Shown here: piece by piece, positions 49,726-62,541 of the stretch
Layout: each line of letters starts with the position of its first letter
Position numbering within the stretch: the stretch's first letter is position 1
Source: Pestalotiopsis fici W106-1
Lineage: Eukaryota; Ascomycota; Sordariomycetes; Amphisphaeriales; Sporocadaceae
Assembly: GCF_000516985.1 (NCBI RefSeq)
Contig: NW_006917093.1
Coordinates: forward strand, 806,001 to 870,000
DNA length: 64,000 bases
Direction: 5' to 3'
The notes under the pieces: model-generated
What the model saw: the letters and a program-made list of their open reading frames with translations, nothing else
Told to the model about the DNA's origin: nothing
Databases searched by the model: none
Program-made: the position numbers and the translations under genes

Positions 49726-52700
49726 ATGCTGGAGAAGACAGCGGCGAGCCTCGAACCATGCGGCCTACAGCGAGTCCTTCCCAGCGCCCGCAAGTCGTTC
49801 AGAAGCAGGAGACAGCTCCACACGGCCTTTTGGCAGCATGGTGCTGCTGATGTCGAAATCACGAGTGCTTGGCAGGTCTTGATGCATGGTGTTTTCGATC
49901 CCAACCTAGACGCTGCCTCTTCCTCTACTGGTACAAATGTCGACCCGAGACATCCCGCACTGCGCGCTTCTACCTTCTTGCTGGATTTTCTCTATCCGAC
50001 TGGATCTCTGGCATTTTTGCGCCGCTTCAGCCCGGTCCCTTCCGATCGTCATGATATCAATAGACCCGTTTCGACCTTCGCTAGAGTCAGTCCTCGCTTG
50101 TATAGCTCTTCAGCTTCTGCTTCCCCAACCGAGGCTGCACAGACTGAAGCAGGCAATATTTCAAAAGAGCATCAGGAAAATCATGTCGAAGAACTAAAGA
50201 GGCTGCTGCTTTTGGACGACCCCGAGGATGCTGATCAACTCTGGCATCAGTACACTTCGCTTGAAGATGCTGCGAAACAGCAATATCTAGACCAGGTATT
50301 GGTCTTTTTGTCGAGAACGAAACGTGCCACAGACTCGTGGAAGATATCAGAGCTGTTCCAACAGATTGAACCGAGCCAGTGGGATGGCTCCTTATTTGTA
50401 GCTGGGCTCGAGGCTGAACTCATCTTGCAAAACACTGAGCAGGCAAAGGTCATCTTCGAAAAGGGATTGGAGAACTCCACCATGGATCAGTCGTCACTTG
50501 TAGATGCATTTGATCTCATGCTCGCAGCTGCACTAAGAAGCTCCTCAAAAGATCTTGTGTATAGCATATGGAGAATTCACGACAAAATAACTGCACGCCT
50601 GGATCTTGACGCAATACCTCAAGATCTGCACCGTGTAGGCTCCGTTTCTCGCCTGGGGGATATTGCCATTGAACTAGGGGCACAACTCAAAAAAGCTCGA
50701 AGCCTCAGCGGCGTCACGTCATTGAAGAAGCTGCTCGTTCGGTGTGCGTTGGAAGTGTGTCCAGACGGCCAAGTCCTGACTTTGCTGCGTATGACAAATG
50801 ATCCAGATGCATATGAAAGATTCATACGCCGCTCATCAAACTCACCAAAAACGCGCAAGTTCTTGTTGACTCAAGTATACAAGCTCTATAGAGACCTTCC
50901 ACAATCCTGCCCAAGCCAGGATGCACTCCATGTGGTTTTTCGCGCCTACCAGGGAATGCTTCAACCACAAGACAAGTTTCCTGGCATGGAAATGCTTTGG
51001 GGTGATTGGTTCACTTTCCATCAGACACCTTCAAAGCGCGCCTATCAAATGAATCTCGGATTCTATGCATCGACCGGGGACAAGAAGCAGGTTTACAAGC
51101 TGTGGCAAGACTACATCAAAACTCATGGAGAGATCCATGTTCAGAAAGGTGGTGATACATTTGCACATCTTCTCCAGGTACATGCGGTCCGTGGGGAGCC
51201 ACTTGAAGCCCAGAAAATTTTCGATGAAATTTCCACCAGATTTCGTCTGGAGCCTAACCGCCATTGCTGGTGCATTCTGCTTAATGCATATGCCAAAGCT
51301 GGCGACTATGAAGGTGCGATTGCAACCTTTGAGAAGCTTCACGAAAGCCTGGGGGGCTTGGACAGAGTCAGCGTGGGGACTTTGATGTATATGGCTGCGG
51401 AAAGGGGTGATCTTGGCTTCACTATTGATATTTACCGCCGTGCTCGTCGGGAAAACATTCCAACCAACGACACTGCTATACTTGGCAGCTTGGTTGAGGC
51501 GTACTGCCAGAATGACCTATTCCGAGAAGCAGAAGACTTGTGCGCACGTGCTGCTATGAAGGGCTTGAGGGAACCACGTCTCTGGAACAGGATTTTGAAT
51601 GCCTTCGCTCTACGGCGCAATCTTGTTGGTATCAACCGACTCTTGAATCGCATGACGGATATGGACGTGCCCTACAACGAGTACACATATCAGGAACTCC
51701 TGACGGGTCTCTCACTCTGCAGGCAGCCTCAACACGCGCTGCATTTGCTGGCTGTCGCTGTCAAGGATGGCGCGTTTGAAGTGAATGAAGGGCACTTTCA
51801 TACCGTCATGGGAGCCTTCATTAAGACCGGCGAAGGTGACCTGGCTGTAAGGATGCACAAGATGATGCAAAAAACCGGGTTCCAAGAGTCGGCGGACAGT
51901 CTAGTTTCCCTAATGACTGCTTTCAATCAGTGGTCACACTTACCACACAAGCGCAGAGCAGGTCATTCACAACAGACACTACTGGGTGCCGCTTTGCGTC
52001 GATTCTACAAGGTATATGGCATTCGGCACGCAGAGATGAGCCCTTCAGACCCGTCTCGATCGCCGACACAATCATACACGCCAAGTAGCCTCCTTCAACA
52101 AGATGTCAAGGCCTATCACTTCAGCAGAATCGTGTACCTCTGCACGCAAATGAGGGACTTCGCAAAGGTGGAAGAACTTGTCCGTCTATATCGTTACGTC
52201 GCCTACGGAGATGCCAATTCCTCGGAACCACTGCCCATCCAGATGCTAAACAGTATCATGTGGGCAGACGTATCGGAGAAACGATACGAGGCTTTGCAAC
52301 GCACTTGGGATACGGCATTTGCTCTCGCTCAAAAAGGCGGTCTTTCAGCAGAATGGGTCGCCGGTTTCACCAACAGCAAGAAGATCTCTACTCGCTTTCG
52401 GTACATTCTAAACGATGGTATCAAGGCCATGCAGACAATGTACATCGAACAAGGCGACGGTGTATCCCTGCAGCGGCTGTTTGCCAAGGTCAGGAGTGCG
52501 GGCTTCGAAATTGATTCCAAGAACTGGAACTTGCATATCCAGGGCCTGATTCAGTGCCATCTCTACAAGGAGGCCTTTGATGCCTGCGAAAAATGGCTCA
52601 TGCCCAATTGGACCGGTTGGGCCTCGGCGCGTAGGGGAGCCCCCATGAAGAATCTGATCCCGCTGGACTTGCGGCGCAAGGGCAGCTGGCCGCGTTATCT

Positions 52701-53055
52701 TCGTCCCGTCTCGCACACGCTCTACTACCTAGCCAAGGGCTACAGCGAGCTGGACAAGATGGCGCCGTGGTCGGCCGAAACGTCCCAAATCATGAAGCGC
52801 ATCCGCGCCGACTGCCCCAGGTGCTACAGGGCCATTATCAGCATGCGCAGCAACGGTTCGCCTTTGGAGCAGCAGATCTTGGGCGATGACACGCCGTTGC
52901 CGGCCGATGAAGACAATCAAGAGTATGCCATGTATCCGGACGAAGGTGCCGAATACGATGAACACTCTGGACCCGAGCTCGATGGCGTCAAGGGTGCGGA
53001 CGAGGATGATTTGTCGATTCCCGGGGCAATAACGTCCCTCGATAGGAGCTCGTAA
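49726..53055 (+). CDS. cya5: Pentatricopeptide repeat protein, cya-5/Pet309 type
   Basis: Single-exon gene for about 1109 aa. The family (Neurospora cya-5, yeast PET309) binds the mitochondrial cox1 transcript and supports its translation. The N-terminus (MLEKTAASLEPCGLQRVLPS, then ARKSFRSRRQLHTAFWQHGA) is Arg-rich and matches cya-5 homologues as I recall them, with QLHTAFWQHGA especially typical. The middle contains many helical 35-residue repeats, for example CWCILLNAYAKAGDYEGAIA, RLWNRILNAFALRRNLVGIN and YTYQELLTGLSLCRQPQHAL. A C-terminal part rich in Trp/Tyr is followed by an acidic tail (EDNQEYAMYPDEGAEYDEHS). The reading frame opens at 49699 with GTG, but the first ATG, at 49726, fits the family start. 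No intron is needed. Confidence 0.9.
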   Translation: MLEKTAASLEPCGLQRVLPSARKSFRSRRQLHTAFWQHGAADVEITSAWQVLMHGVFDPNLDAASSSTGTNVDPRHPALRASTFLLDFLYPTGSLAFLRRFSPVPSDRHDINRPVSTFARVSPRLYSSSASASPTEAAQTEAGNISKEHQENHVEELKRLLLLDDPEDADQLWHQYTSLEDAAKQQYLDQVLVFLSRTKRATDSWKISELFQQIEPSQWDGSLFVAGLEAELILQNTEQAKVIFEKGLENSTMDQSSLVDAFDLMLAAALRSSSKDLVYSIWRIHDKITARLDLDAIPQDLHRVGSVSRLGDIAIELGAQLKKARSLSGVTSLKKLLVRCALEVCPDGQVLTLLRMTNDPDAYERFIRRSSNSPKTRKFLLTQVYKLYRDLPQSCPSQDALHVVFRAYQGMLQPQDKFPGMEMLWGDWFTFHQTPSKRAYQMNLGFYASTGDKKQVYKLWQDYIKTHGEIHVQKGGDTFAHLLQVHAVRGEPLEAQKIFDEISTRFRLEPNRHCWCILLNAYAKAGDYEGAIATFEKLHESLGGLDRVSVGTLMYMAAERGDLGFTIDIYRRARRENIPTNDTAILGSLVEAYCQNDLFREAEDLCARAAMKGLREPRLWNRILNAFALRRNLVGINRLLNRMTDMDVPYNEYTYQELLTGLSLCRQPQHALHLLAVAVKDGAFEVNEGHFHTVMGAFIKTGEGDLAVRMHKMMQKTGFQESADSLVSLMTAFNQWSHLPHKRRAGHSQQTLLGAALRRFYKVYGIRHAEMSPSDPSRSPTQSYTPSSLLQQDVKAYHFSRIVYLCTQMRDFAKVEELVRLYRYVAYGDANSSEPLPIQMLNSIMWADVSEKRYEALQRTWDTAFALAQKGGLSAEWVAGFTNSKKISTRFRYILNDGIKAMQTMYIEQGDGVSLQRLFAKVRSAGFEIDSKNWNLHIQGLIQCHLYKEAFDACEKWLMPNWTGWASARRGAPMKNLIPLDLRRKGSWPRYLRPVSHTLYYLAKGYSELDKMAPWSAETSQIMKRIRADCPRCYRAIISMRSNGSPLEQQILGDDTPLPADEDNQEYAMYPDEGAEYDEHSGPELDGVKGADEDDLSIPGAITSLDRSS

Positions 53056-53615
53056 TCTGTGTTGCAACTCCAGGAAGAAGTCAAGAGGCATGACGGGCAC
53101 GAAGGCGATGCTTTGTATATATTTCTACTGTATCAAGAATTGTATCTACCACCACCACATAGAATTGGGTTGGGCGCCTGCTCCCATAGATTTAGGAAAG
53201 CCCCACGACTTGTAGATATTACCATGTAGAATTTTTTGGTATTTTTTCTTGTTTATCAAGCATGCTTTCATGGCTCTTACTGATGTGCAAGCCAAGTAAT
53301 GCGCTGCTTCTATTCTAAGATTGGAATGTGAGACGTGGCACTCGAGACAGCCCCATGAACGCTTTTTAAGTTTCATCATCCCTAGCTAGACAGTACTCAT
53401 TGTCTTCTTATAGGTTGTGTGAAGCAATAGTAGTGATGTGACTCGCGGACCCCTCAATGGCTGGCATCATCCCTTGCTTTGGAGTCTCGGCCAAATTTTG
53501 GCACGCTAATAGATACAAATAATGGCACATTGCATATTGACTATGCCGTGTTCTACAATACCCGTCGAGAGGGTGTCATGTGAAAATCAGAAGAACATCT
53601 TGAGGCCTCCATAAT
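53056..53615. other. Convergent 3' intergenic spacer
   Basis: Lies between the cya5-type stop and the coiled-coil gene stop. Holds both 3' ends; T-rich and without a gene. Confidence 0.6.
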
Positions 53616-54761
53616 CTACTCTTCTTTCGGAGCAGAGGCTGTGACAGGTGCTGTTGGTGTAGCGCCGCCTACCGCCTCTTCAGATACTGACTGGGACTGT
53701 AGAAGCTGAGATGGTTGCGCAGGTTCTCTCGTTATGGTTGAGGTTGTTTGCGCCTCATTCAGTTGCCGCTCTAAATACATGTTAGAGGAGCATGTGTGTA
53801 AAGTAGAATCAATCTCTTACCAAGTTCTCTAATTCGATGTCGCAGCATTTGATTCTCCCTGACAAGCGACTGTGTTTCTGCCTGATAAAAGGCACTTTCA
53901 TCACGGCCACTCAGGAGCGAGGGATCGCTAATGTCACCGCCACTTATCGAACCAGATCTCAAGCGGGTGGACGATGTGCGTCGACTTGAAGTGCCCGACG
54001 TCCGCAGATCGGGTCTTCCAATGTCAAATGAACCACGGGGTAGAATAGGTGACCGAGGAGTAGAAACAGAGGAAGTTCCAGTTCCCTGGTTCGTGGCCAC
54101 TCCGGAAGGTACACCAGAGGCAGAGCGTTCTGAAGCAGGGGTAGAATCATCAGCAGCTACAGCGCTTTGGTTCTGGCCCTGAGTCGATTGAAGCTGCTGA
54201 AGCTCGAGCTGCTGGCGGCGAATCATTTGCAGCAATCGGTTCACCTGAGCTTCTTGCTCGGCCTCGAGCTCCTGATGTAGTTCTCCAAGACTCGGCGCGC
54301 GATTGTGGTGTGGATCGCGGGCAGCCAGGAGGGGGGAACCGGATAGCGGTCGAGGACTGGCGGTGCTGACACCACTGCCACTGACGCCGCCGGGTCCTTC
54401 TTGCATTTCACCCGGGGCAGGAAGGCTAGGATCGTTGAATTGGAGATTCATGAGAACGGTAGATCGTCTGCGGCCGGCGGGGGATTGCTGATTTCGTGTA
54501 ACAGAGCTACTCGAGGATCCTATGTAGCAGACATGTTCAGAGACGAGGGATGCAAGGATTCCTAAGAAGCAAAGACTTACGTCGCTGGAGTCCGGCGTTC
54601 ATTGTAGCTGCTGCCTGTAGAGAGATGGATTGCGAGCGGGAAGCAGACGGAGGGGAGTCTGTGCCGCCTCCCAAGGGCGTAGGGCTATCGCCGTTTGTAC
54701 CTGATGAGTTCATGTTTCTAGAATGTGTTGATGGAGGTAGGGAGTTGAGGTCGGGAGCCAT
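53616..54761 (-). CDS. Conserved coiled-coil protein of unknown function
   Basis: About 344 aa. Exons (minus) are 54761-54581, 54519-53821 and 53770-53616; phases agree. I recognise it only as a conserved ascomycete protein. The N-terminus (MAPDLNSLPPSTHSRNMNSS) and QSISLQAAATMNAGLQRR are followed by a Ser/Arg-rich stretch and GRRRSTVLMNLQFNDPSLPA. One coiled coil lies around HRAPSLGELHQELEAEQEAQ (then VNRLLQMIRRQQLELQQLQ). A Ser/Thr/Arg-rich, probably phosphorylated linker comes next, and a second coiled coil starts at ESAFYQAETQSLVRENQMLR and is continued across intron 2 by ERQLNEAQ. The C-terminus is Ala/Pro/Thr-rich. There are no membrane segments or catalytic motifs. The ATG at 54761 is preferred because upstream codons read as non-coding. 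Confidence 0.85.
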
Positions 54762-55130
54762 CGAGGCGCTCCTGGAAGAGTCACGAAGGCCGAAGATGTT
54801 GTGAATACCAGGTCGTGGTAAGCACACTAGGTGAGAATAAATGTATTAGGCAGTGTTGCAGTGTGTTGCAGCATGCACTATGCGAGGCTGAATGGGTTAA
54901 AGACGGCACGGCTGTTGTCGGGTTGCTGCAAGACAGCTACAAATGGTACCCTTGATAGGTGTCAAGCAGCAGCTTTGTCGGCCGAAAGCTCATGTGGGAC
55001 AAGGGAACTGCGGGGGAAGAAAGAGCTGGCGCCGATTATGACATCCTGGAATCGTAGTGCCGCATCGAATCAGGACATACGACGACAGTCAACTGATGGA
55101 GCTTCGTCTGACTCGCTTCTCGTAGGGGCA

Positions 55131-55148
55131 TGTGTGTGTGTGTGTGTG
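55131..55148. repeat. (TG)9 microsatellite
   Basis: Nine uninterrupted TG dinucleotides in the upstream region of the coiled-coil gene. Confidence 0.9.
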
Positions 55149-56066
55149 GATGTTTACTTGGGAATTAGACGATGTGGAGAGATGTGAACGTGATTCCAGC
55201 GTTATTGAGTCTCGACTTCCTGGTGTTTACACAAAAGTCAGCAGTCTCGGCTTGGGTTTGAAGGCACTATGATCGATCATACGTCAAAGGTGGGGTGATT
55301 GGCCAGGTCCGTCCGCTACCTTTGGTTTAGTGCACTCGACCTTTCTTTTTTCAGTCTGCAAGCCTGGAGGTTGACCCTGGCAAGCCTGGCGAGCCTGGCT
55401 CTTCTTGCTGGCACTGGGAGTACCTCAACTGCTTGGCAACCGTGTGCGTGACTGACAGTGGACCGGGGTATTCAAGGTTGCAATTGGGATATGCCAGGGA
55501 AGATGATAAAAGAGGTATTCATTGCCGAGTCATCTGGTGAGTCTGGCCTCGTCTAATCCATACACAATCTACCGTTGCATTCATTCCGATTACCGATCGG
55601 ATTCGCAACAGCGATCCCAAGGATCTCTCTGATCTGCCTGCTGATTTCCACTCCAGCCCTGTCGATCAAAGAGACCGATGATATTGTTTACTTTGCAAAT
55701 TTATAACCCATTATAGCCATCCCTGAGCGGGCTATTCCCGTGGAACTTTATATGATATTGCGACCGGTTCTTGTACTGCAACATGATATGTTTAAACAAC
55801 TATCTACGTTACAGGCAGAGGGCGTTTGTAGGTGCAGTTGTTGACAAGCTAAGAGACAGCAAGAAAGCTACATGTCTTTGTCAATGGTACAGATATCATC
55901 AAGAGCAACGGCCATTCTCATCTCCTCGGCAGATCAAATATGCCGGTTGCCTGGCCGAGAGCCCGCTCGCCATTAATAATTGTCCCGACCCTTTCTTTGT
56001 GTTAGCTAGCAAGGTTGATGATTTGCCGTACGAGCTTCTCTACACTCTTTGATTTATTCCGACGGC

Positions 56067-56080
56067 AGAGAGAGAGAGAG
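56067..56080. repeat. (AG)7 microsatellite
   Basis: Seven uninterrupted AG units followed by A5; intergenic. Confidence 0.85.
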
Positions 56081-59000
56081 AAAAATCTGATAGCGTTGAG
56101 GAACCAGCAAACCAGATGCCGGCACTGCGTCTGTTGTCGTAATCATGTCCACAATTGCTCTCGGCCGCAAGGCGAGCAGTCATCAATTGGCAGTATTCAT
56201 GTGGTGGTGCATCGGGGACAATTTCGCAGTCGCCGCTTGGGTGGGTGGCGGAGCGATCCACTACAGTAGAAGGCTCATTTAGAGCTCTGCCATGCGTTGA
56301 GAGAAAAAGTCAAAAAATTGAACACATGCCGAGGGATGTCAAGCATGAGCTGGCATCATTGGTAGTGAGATCCTCCCAAGAGTCTTTTGCTGAATATATT
56401 GCTTGGACCATATTTCATTCGCCAAATGACCCATCCTGGCAATGCGGCTGCGGACGTTATGACACTTCGGTATACGACCAAGCATTGAACCCTGTATGTG
56501 TTTTCCTATATCTGCCTCCTCTTGTGTTCAGCTCTAACCTGCAGTTGTCCTGTGCCGAATGAACCAAATGGCACGATTGTGGCTATCGTGATGACTAGAT
56601 CCGGGGAGGAAGGAAAAAGAAAAAAAGGCACCACGAAGAAAGTGCCCTTTGGCCGCCCACATCCCGCTGCCGAAAGCTTCTCACATCCAAGAGTGACTGT
56701 CTGCACACACACACACCATCATCCGGATTCGCCGGGTTATTTTAGACTGACCGCAGCTTCCTCGGAGGTGCTTTTCTCTTCCCCTACGGTGGATTCTGGA
56801 GATCGTCTTGCCCATCTCCTGCAGCCTCACTTGATCCATAAATTCGAGGCGTTAGTCGGCAGCAGACATAGGTCCAGCAGTGAGCCCTTGCGCTTGAAAG
56901 GGCAAGGGCCGACTGAACTACACGCAACTCTTTGCGGCAAAACCCAATTCTCTACTATGTAAACCCCTGGTTAGGGCGAGACGCCAAGACATCCGAATCT
57001 AGTGGTCTATGATTTTGTTTTATTTATTTTTTCTACCCCAGGACCCTTGATGAGCCATTGTTTCTCATTGGTCGTACTCAAAGGTTTGTTTGACTTGTCG
57101 CACGAAAGAAAAATCCATCTCCACGTCTGTCTGTGCCTTTTACACTAGAAGGCTGTCATCATGTTGACGGCCGTCTGCGATTTTTCTAGCGCGGCTCTGG
57201 GCGTAAGAGTCTGAGCATCTGAAAAAGCCGTGGGCCGGACTTGTTTTTATCCCTTTGTGGAGGTTTGAAACCGGAACTCTAGCCGTACAAGTGGTGACAA
57301 GACTGATGAGATGGGGTGGGTGAATGGTATGTATGCGCGCCAAAGGATCTGACCAGAAATGGTCAGTTATTGTAGATCAATTATGATCTGGTAAAGGCAG
57401 TATGCATTGTTATCGACAACATCACGCCATCCAGCCACAAAGTTAATTGGTCATATACACAAATTGCGGGGTGCTTGTATAAAAGCAATCATCTTTGTCG
57501 ATTGTATGCAGGGCCCAATGATGCCTGACCTGGTCACTAAATATTGCGCTTCGGTACGACATTCCGCAATTCAACCAGCTGTCGAGGCATTGCGAGGCGT
57601 GAGGCTGGCTCGCTACTAGTAACGCATTGTTGCTACTACTGAGCATTGTGATCAGTAGCTGAACTTACTGGTCGGGAATGGCACCCTGTTGTTGTTATCT
57701 TCTTCGGCTGAACTCCCGTGATCTTCACGTGCCGATCCGACCTCTTTTCAGCCCCAGATCATTTCGGGGAGATGGCATAGTCACCATGCAGGTACGGGAT
57801 GGAAACTTGCAAGCCATTGAACGCCTTTCAGCGGGCCAAATTTGTGCGCAGAGATCACCGTACGACAAGTGGTGAACAAGCTAATAGCAAGTCCAGCAGA
57901 TGCAAGGAACAAGGACAGATCAATGCAAATGGGGGAAGATGGATAGCTGAACTTTGCTATATGACAAGGCATTTATTCCGTATTCATACAAACTTTGACT
58001 TATAAAAGTATCTTTCTATGTATGCTGCCAGGAACACGAAATAAATGAGGCTTGACCTAGATCCAGGTTGCTGGAAATTGCCAACTGCAAGACAGGGCCC
58101 TTTAAAGTTTTGTGGTTGGCGTATGTAGGCGCAATATCGTGTGTGCTACCTGAGCTGTCTTGCTTGCATAGATGCGATAGGCGAACCAGACTAAGCTGAG
58201 ATGCTAGTCATTTGCAGCTGGTGTATGATTGTGCAACGTCATTTGCAAAACAAGATGCAAATCGCAAAAGAAAAAGCGCCGACAACGTTGGACAATACCA
58301 CAGCTTATTCTGTCGCTACTGAATCCCCAGGAGATTTGAGATTTGAATTGATCAAGTAAGTGGTCGCTCGAGCGCGGGTGTATTAAGGTCCGCGTAACTC
58401 GAGATCAGACCTTGAAGTTTTTCTGTACCGTTGATCATACCATGCACCTGCTGCTCAGCCAGTTGCTATACTCGACGGTCTACTCCGGTTGATCGGCGCC
58501 AGGGTAATAGAAAAACCTCCGGCAATACCGCTGTCAGATCTTCTACCCCGTGACAGTCATTGTCTAGCTACACGTACGCAGGATTTTGGTGTCTGTCAAT
58601 GTTGACAAAGTTTAGTCGGCCTAAGGGTAGCGTCGCGCAGTACTGTACCTATGTAAGGTACGGTACTCTTGCCTTTGGATTTTGGAGTGAGGAATCAGCA
58701 TTGAATCACCAGAGAAAGTCTCTACATTAGCGCCTGAGCTTTTGCGGAAAAAATTATCTAGCTGCAAGCAAACATTTGGTTCGCCAGATCTTCCTTTCTG
58801 TAAAAGAGGACCGATGCAGGTTCCCGAGACCCTAAAGGAATACTGGTCGGTCAAATTTGGGCACATATATCATATTACGTATGTAAGCGAGTACGGGTAT
58901 GTAGTCCGTACAGCCAATGAATGAAAGTATAGCCATAGAGCAAGTGCCATTCAGGATGAGCCTGGATTTGGCCATCCAAGGGCCCTTCAGCCAGAGATTA

Positions 59001-59538
59001 CTGTGCAAATTCGCGTATAACTGTGGTTACGCATGCAGTAATATCATTACCTGTAAAAGAACAAGCAACATTGGTGTGTACAACCGTTGCCCCGCCTGTC
59101 CATGTGACATGTTACATATCCAACTTGCTTCATGGCGTTCGAGACCAGACATCAGTATCTTTGGTGGACTCGAAACGTCCAATCCTGGTCAGCTCATATC
59201 AGGACTGCCAACCGTTTCTCTCTCTCCCTTTTTATCTCTTTTTTTTCTTTTGGTTTTTTCTTTCTTGATATTCCGTGTACATATCCTTGTTCAGAATTGG
59301 CAGATTGATCTCTTTGCTCGAGACACGGTGTATGAACCATGTTGGCGGAAACAGAAGGTTGTTCCACGACAGGTTCACATCGTCAACAGACTGTGACACT
59401 GGAGGGGGCAAGCGCACAATGGCTAGCGAGCTAGGAAAGGTATTCCGAACTGTACTTCACGGCCTACAGGATCTGATGCTTGAAAGGCAGGACAATTTGC
59501 AGCATCGCCGAAGGATGACACTGTGCCCTCGTTGGCTG

Positions 59539-59564
59539 TTTTTTCTTTCTTTCTTTCTTTCTTC
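59539..59564. repeat. (TTTC)n microsatellite
   Basis: Five or so TTTC units with a ragged start, intergenic. Similar T/C-rich runs lie near 59222-59270. Confidence 0.8.
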
Positions 59565-60153
59565 TGGAGATTGCCGGCGCTGGGCAGGTTCGTTGAAGCA
59601 CTAAATTGATGTAGGTAGTTTGGACAATTGAAGGGCATAGGAGGGGCATTTAGCTGGCCCTACCACCACGCGACATGACAGCTAAGAACATTGAAGGTCT
59701 AGGATCCCTGACGCAAAGCTCCAGACTTCGATCCGTTCCATCAGTGACAACGAATCAATTGGCCTGCCCTTCCCCTCTTTTCCCTATTGCCAACCAGGGG
59801 AACCGCGGCGCGTTTCTCTCACGAACCCAAAACAACCTTGCAGCCCCTGGACATACGCTACTGCCCATTCCTGTTCATGTATGCTCACGTTCTTGTTTCT
59901 AAAATAATATCGCCATTGCCTATCTGAGCATATACCCCGAGATTGAAGAAGAAGAAAAAAAGAAAAGAAAAATTTGACCCAATCCAGTGGAAACCGCAAT
60001 GACCAGTATACTCCATAGTAACCCGGCGAAACCGTACCGCTGCACATTTGCAGTTACATGTATGAAGGTAATGTAAGGCTCTGCATTGCATCGTGAGGAG
60101 TGCAATCTGCGACCTACACCACATATGCACAGCAGTCGTGGGCTACTCCATTT

Positions 60154-60183
60154 TGCTGCTGCTGTTGCTGCTACTGCTGCTGC
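60154..60183. repeat. Imperfect (TGC)n trinucleotide tract
   Basis: Ten trinucleotides, mainly TGC, with TGT and TAC interruptions; intergenic, no associated gene seen. Confidence 0.8.
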
Positions 60184-62541
60184 GCCAGGCGGCCTCGCAC
60201 AGCCATGAAATTCGTACTTCCATCTAATATAGTACGTTGTGAATGGAAAGCCTATGAGTGATGACATTCCAATGCCTCCATTTACAACGCATGAGTAAGT
60301 ATGGTAATTTACAACCTCGCATTGGATGGAAATTTTACGTGTACCCATTTCTTTTCTGCGCCGAAATGGCTGAATGGATACAGTTGGTATTTACAGTGGA
60401 CTGTCGATTTTCCAACGGCCGTCTGCCTCATCCTGCTGTGGGGGTGATCCTAGGGCCCTCTTTTGCCTGGGTTTGCTGGGGCTCGTCATCCCCGGTAGTC
60501 ATGGTATTGCCAAGAGATTTCACACGACGTTGATCATGGATACGTTGCTCTCTGATTTTTCTCTTTGAATTATCGTAGGTCAAATTCGGTCTTATCGTCA
60601 CTGGGGTGCAATTCCGCCTTGCCCTAGGTTGAATTTTTCCCTCCATTTTGCTACCAACTTTTAACCTCCCACACGCCAGACAGGTGCCTATGCACGTTTA
60701 AGGAGCACTATAGCGGGCAGCCAGGCCGGGTGTCCGATGTTGACGCATTTGACCAGTGCCGGACTCATGTCCAACGCTCGCAACATGGCGGGCGACTCAG
60801 TAAACGTCCGCAAGCGCTCCGGACCCTTTTCCTAGCTCTCAACTATGCTTAGTTTGGCAACAGGAGGTTCGCAAATCAGCCAAAGAGATTTTTCGCGTGG
60901 CCATTGTATGCGGATAGTGCACTACATGCACTCTTAAAGTTCTGCCGATGTTGAAATGGCGCCCTTCTGCACACAATTTCTTGCTCAGTCATTGGCGCCT
61001 CACTGTCGTTGATGATGGTGTGCGGCACAAAGCAGGAACCCACCTTCCGCAGCTCAAGTCAGCACAAGGATTGGCAAGGGTTGGGCGATGCGCAGCGCCC
61101 GGACCAGGTGAGGGGCCGAGTTGAGGCCTGCTCCATCCCTGCCTGATTCATGAAGAGAATGATTGAGAAGGGGAAAGCAAAAGAAGGAGAGGAAAAACTT
61201 CGTTTCGAGATACATGTCACAAAAAAGAATGACTGATTGACAACATGACCAAGCACCATGGGATTATTCTGTAATAAAGTGCCCAAAGACAATGTTAGAC
61301 GAACCATGCGTTATGATACAGGGATTCGGTCACATCATATGGCCCAGCTGCGAAAATAGACCATCTAGCAATCCAGCACAGTTGCGATATCCGGGCAGGG
61401 CAGAGCTGGAGGTACAAGTGTGTAGTGGTGCGGTAGTTGAAGATATACCCCGGTGCCACACATGTGCAGCCAATTCTCGGGCCCGCAAGCGAGTACACCA
61501 GCCAATCAAGTACGCATCGCGACACGGAAAAGAGGTACGTACCGTGGTACCCACGCGCGCTGGTGACAGAAATAATTATCGAGAAGAAAAAAATTACTGG
61601 GAACTGTGAGAAAGAGGCAGAGAGGGGGGTAAATTGTGGAAATCACTTTTTTTTTCGAGATCCTATGCAACATTGAATCCCTCCTTCCCCCCGGTTCGTT
61701 ATACATAAGAAAGACGTCTCCGGATCCCGCGTCCCGTGCGTCATGGCGTTCTCACCATCTTCACACTTTTCGCCTCGTCCTTATCCTTCATCTTTTCCTT
61801 CTATACTAGTACTGCTCACTCGCGACTAAGAAAGTACCTGTGGTGGTGTTGGCAAACGTCGTCAGTCCCGACTACGCTTGATTCTCTCTAGCTGGGCTGT
61901 TGAGCCTAAGTCTAGCATCGCGGCCTGCTCGGCACACATCTGGACCCAACCTAAAAGGACCCGCTCCGACATCCACCCCCATAGCGTCCGGCGCATACTT
62001 ACGCAACGATCTGGACTCGATCCGCGGTTTCGCTGGAGCTGCTTGCGCAAGGTTGCCTTGACCTTGGGGACGGCTCCATGTTTTCCTTGTAATCTCGATT
62101 GTGTTTTGACGTCGAAGGAGCAAAAGAGTGGGAAGGGTAAAGAAGAAAAATACAACACGGACAAGAATAACAGAAAACTCGCTTAGATAACTGCCTTTTC
62201 TGCAGCATCCGTCTGGCGATTTAGACTATTCTTCTTGCTTGACTTAAACGCACGACTCCCTCCACCTCCCGGCCTGTCAACCTCTAGCAACCTTTTTTTT
62301 TTCTTCCCCTTGTCTATTATACATCACACTCTTTAAACTCTTGACCATTGTGGGCCAACTTGGCTTTTCAACTTTTCCACATCATCTGTCCGTTCAAAAG
62401 AATTATATCACATCAAAGGGATAGGACAGAATCTACAAACGCTTCCAAATCACATTGTCGCCGTTGTCGTCCACTATAGTCTCTATAGCAGACTATTACG
62501 ACAAACCAGCCACACATCCGCCACCCGCTGCGTATGCCGTC

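Larger units (their letters stand above)
54762..62541. other. 7.8 kb intergenic region without recognisable gene
   Basis: Between the divergent coiled-coil and PH-domain genes. Reading frames are all under about 160 codons, many opening with TTG/CTG, and none match a family. Simple repeats are frequent: (TG)9 at 55131-55148, (AG)7 at 56067-56080, TTTC units at 59539-59564 and a GCT tract at 60154-60183. The last kilobase is pyrimidine-rich and probably holds the promoter and leader of the PH-domain gene. Confidence 0.55.
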
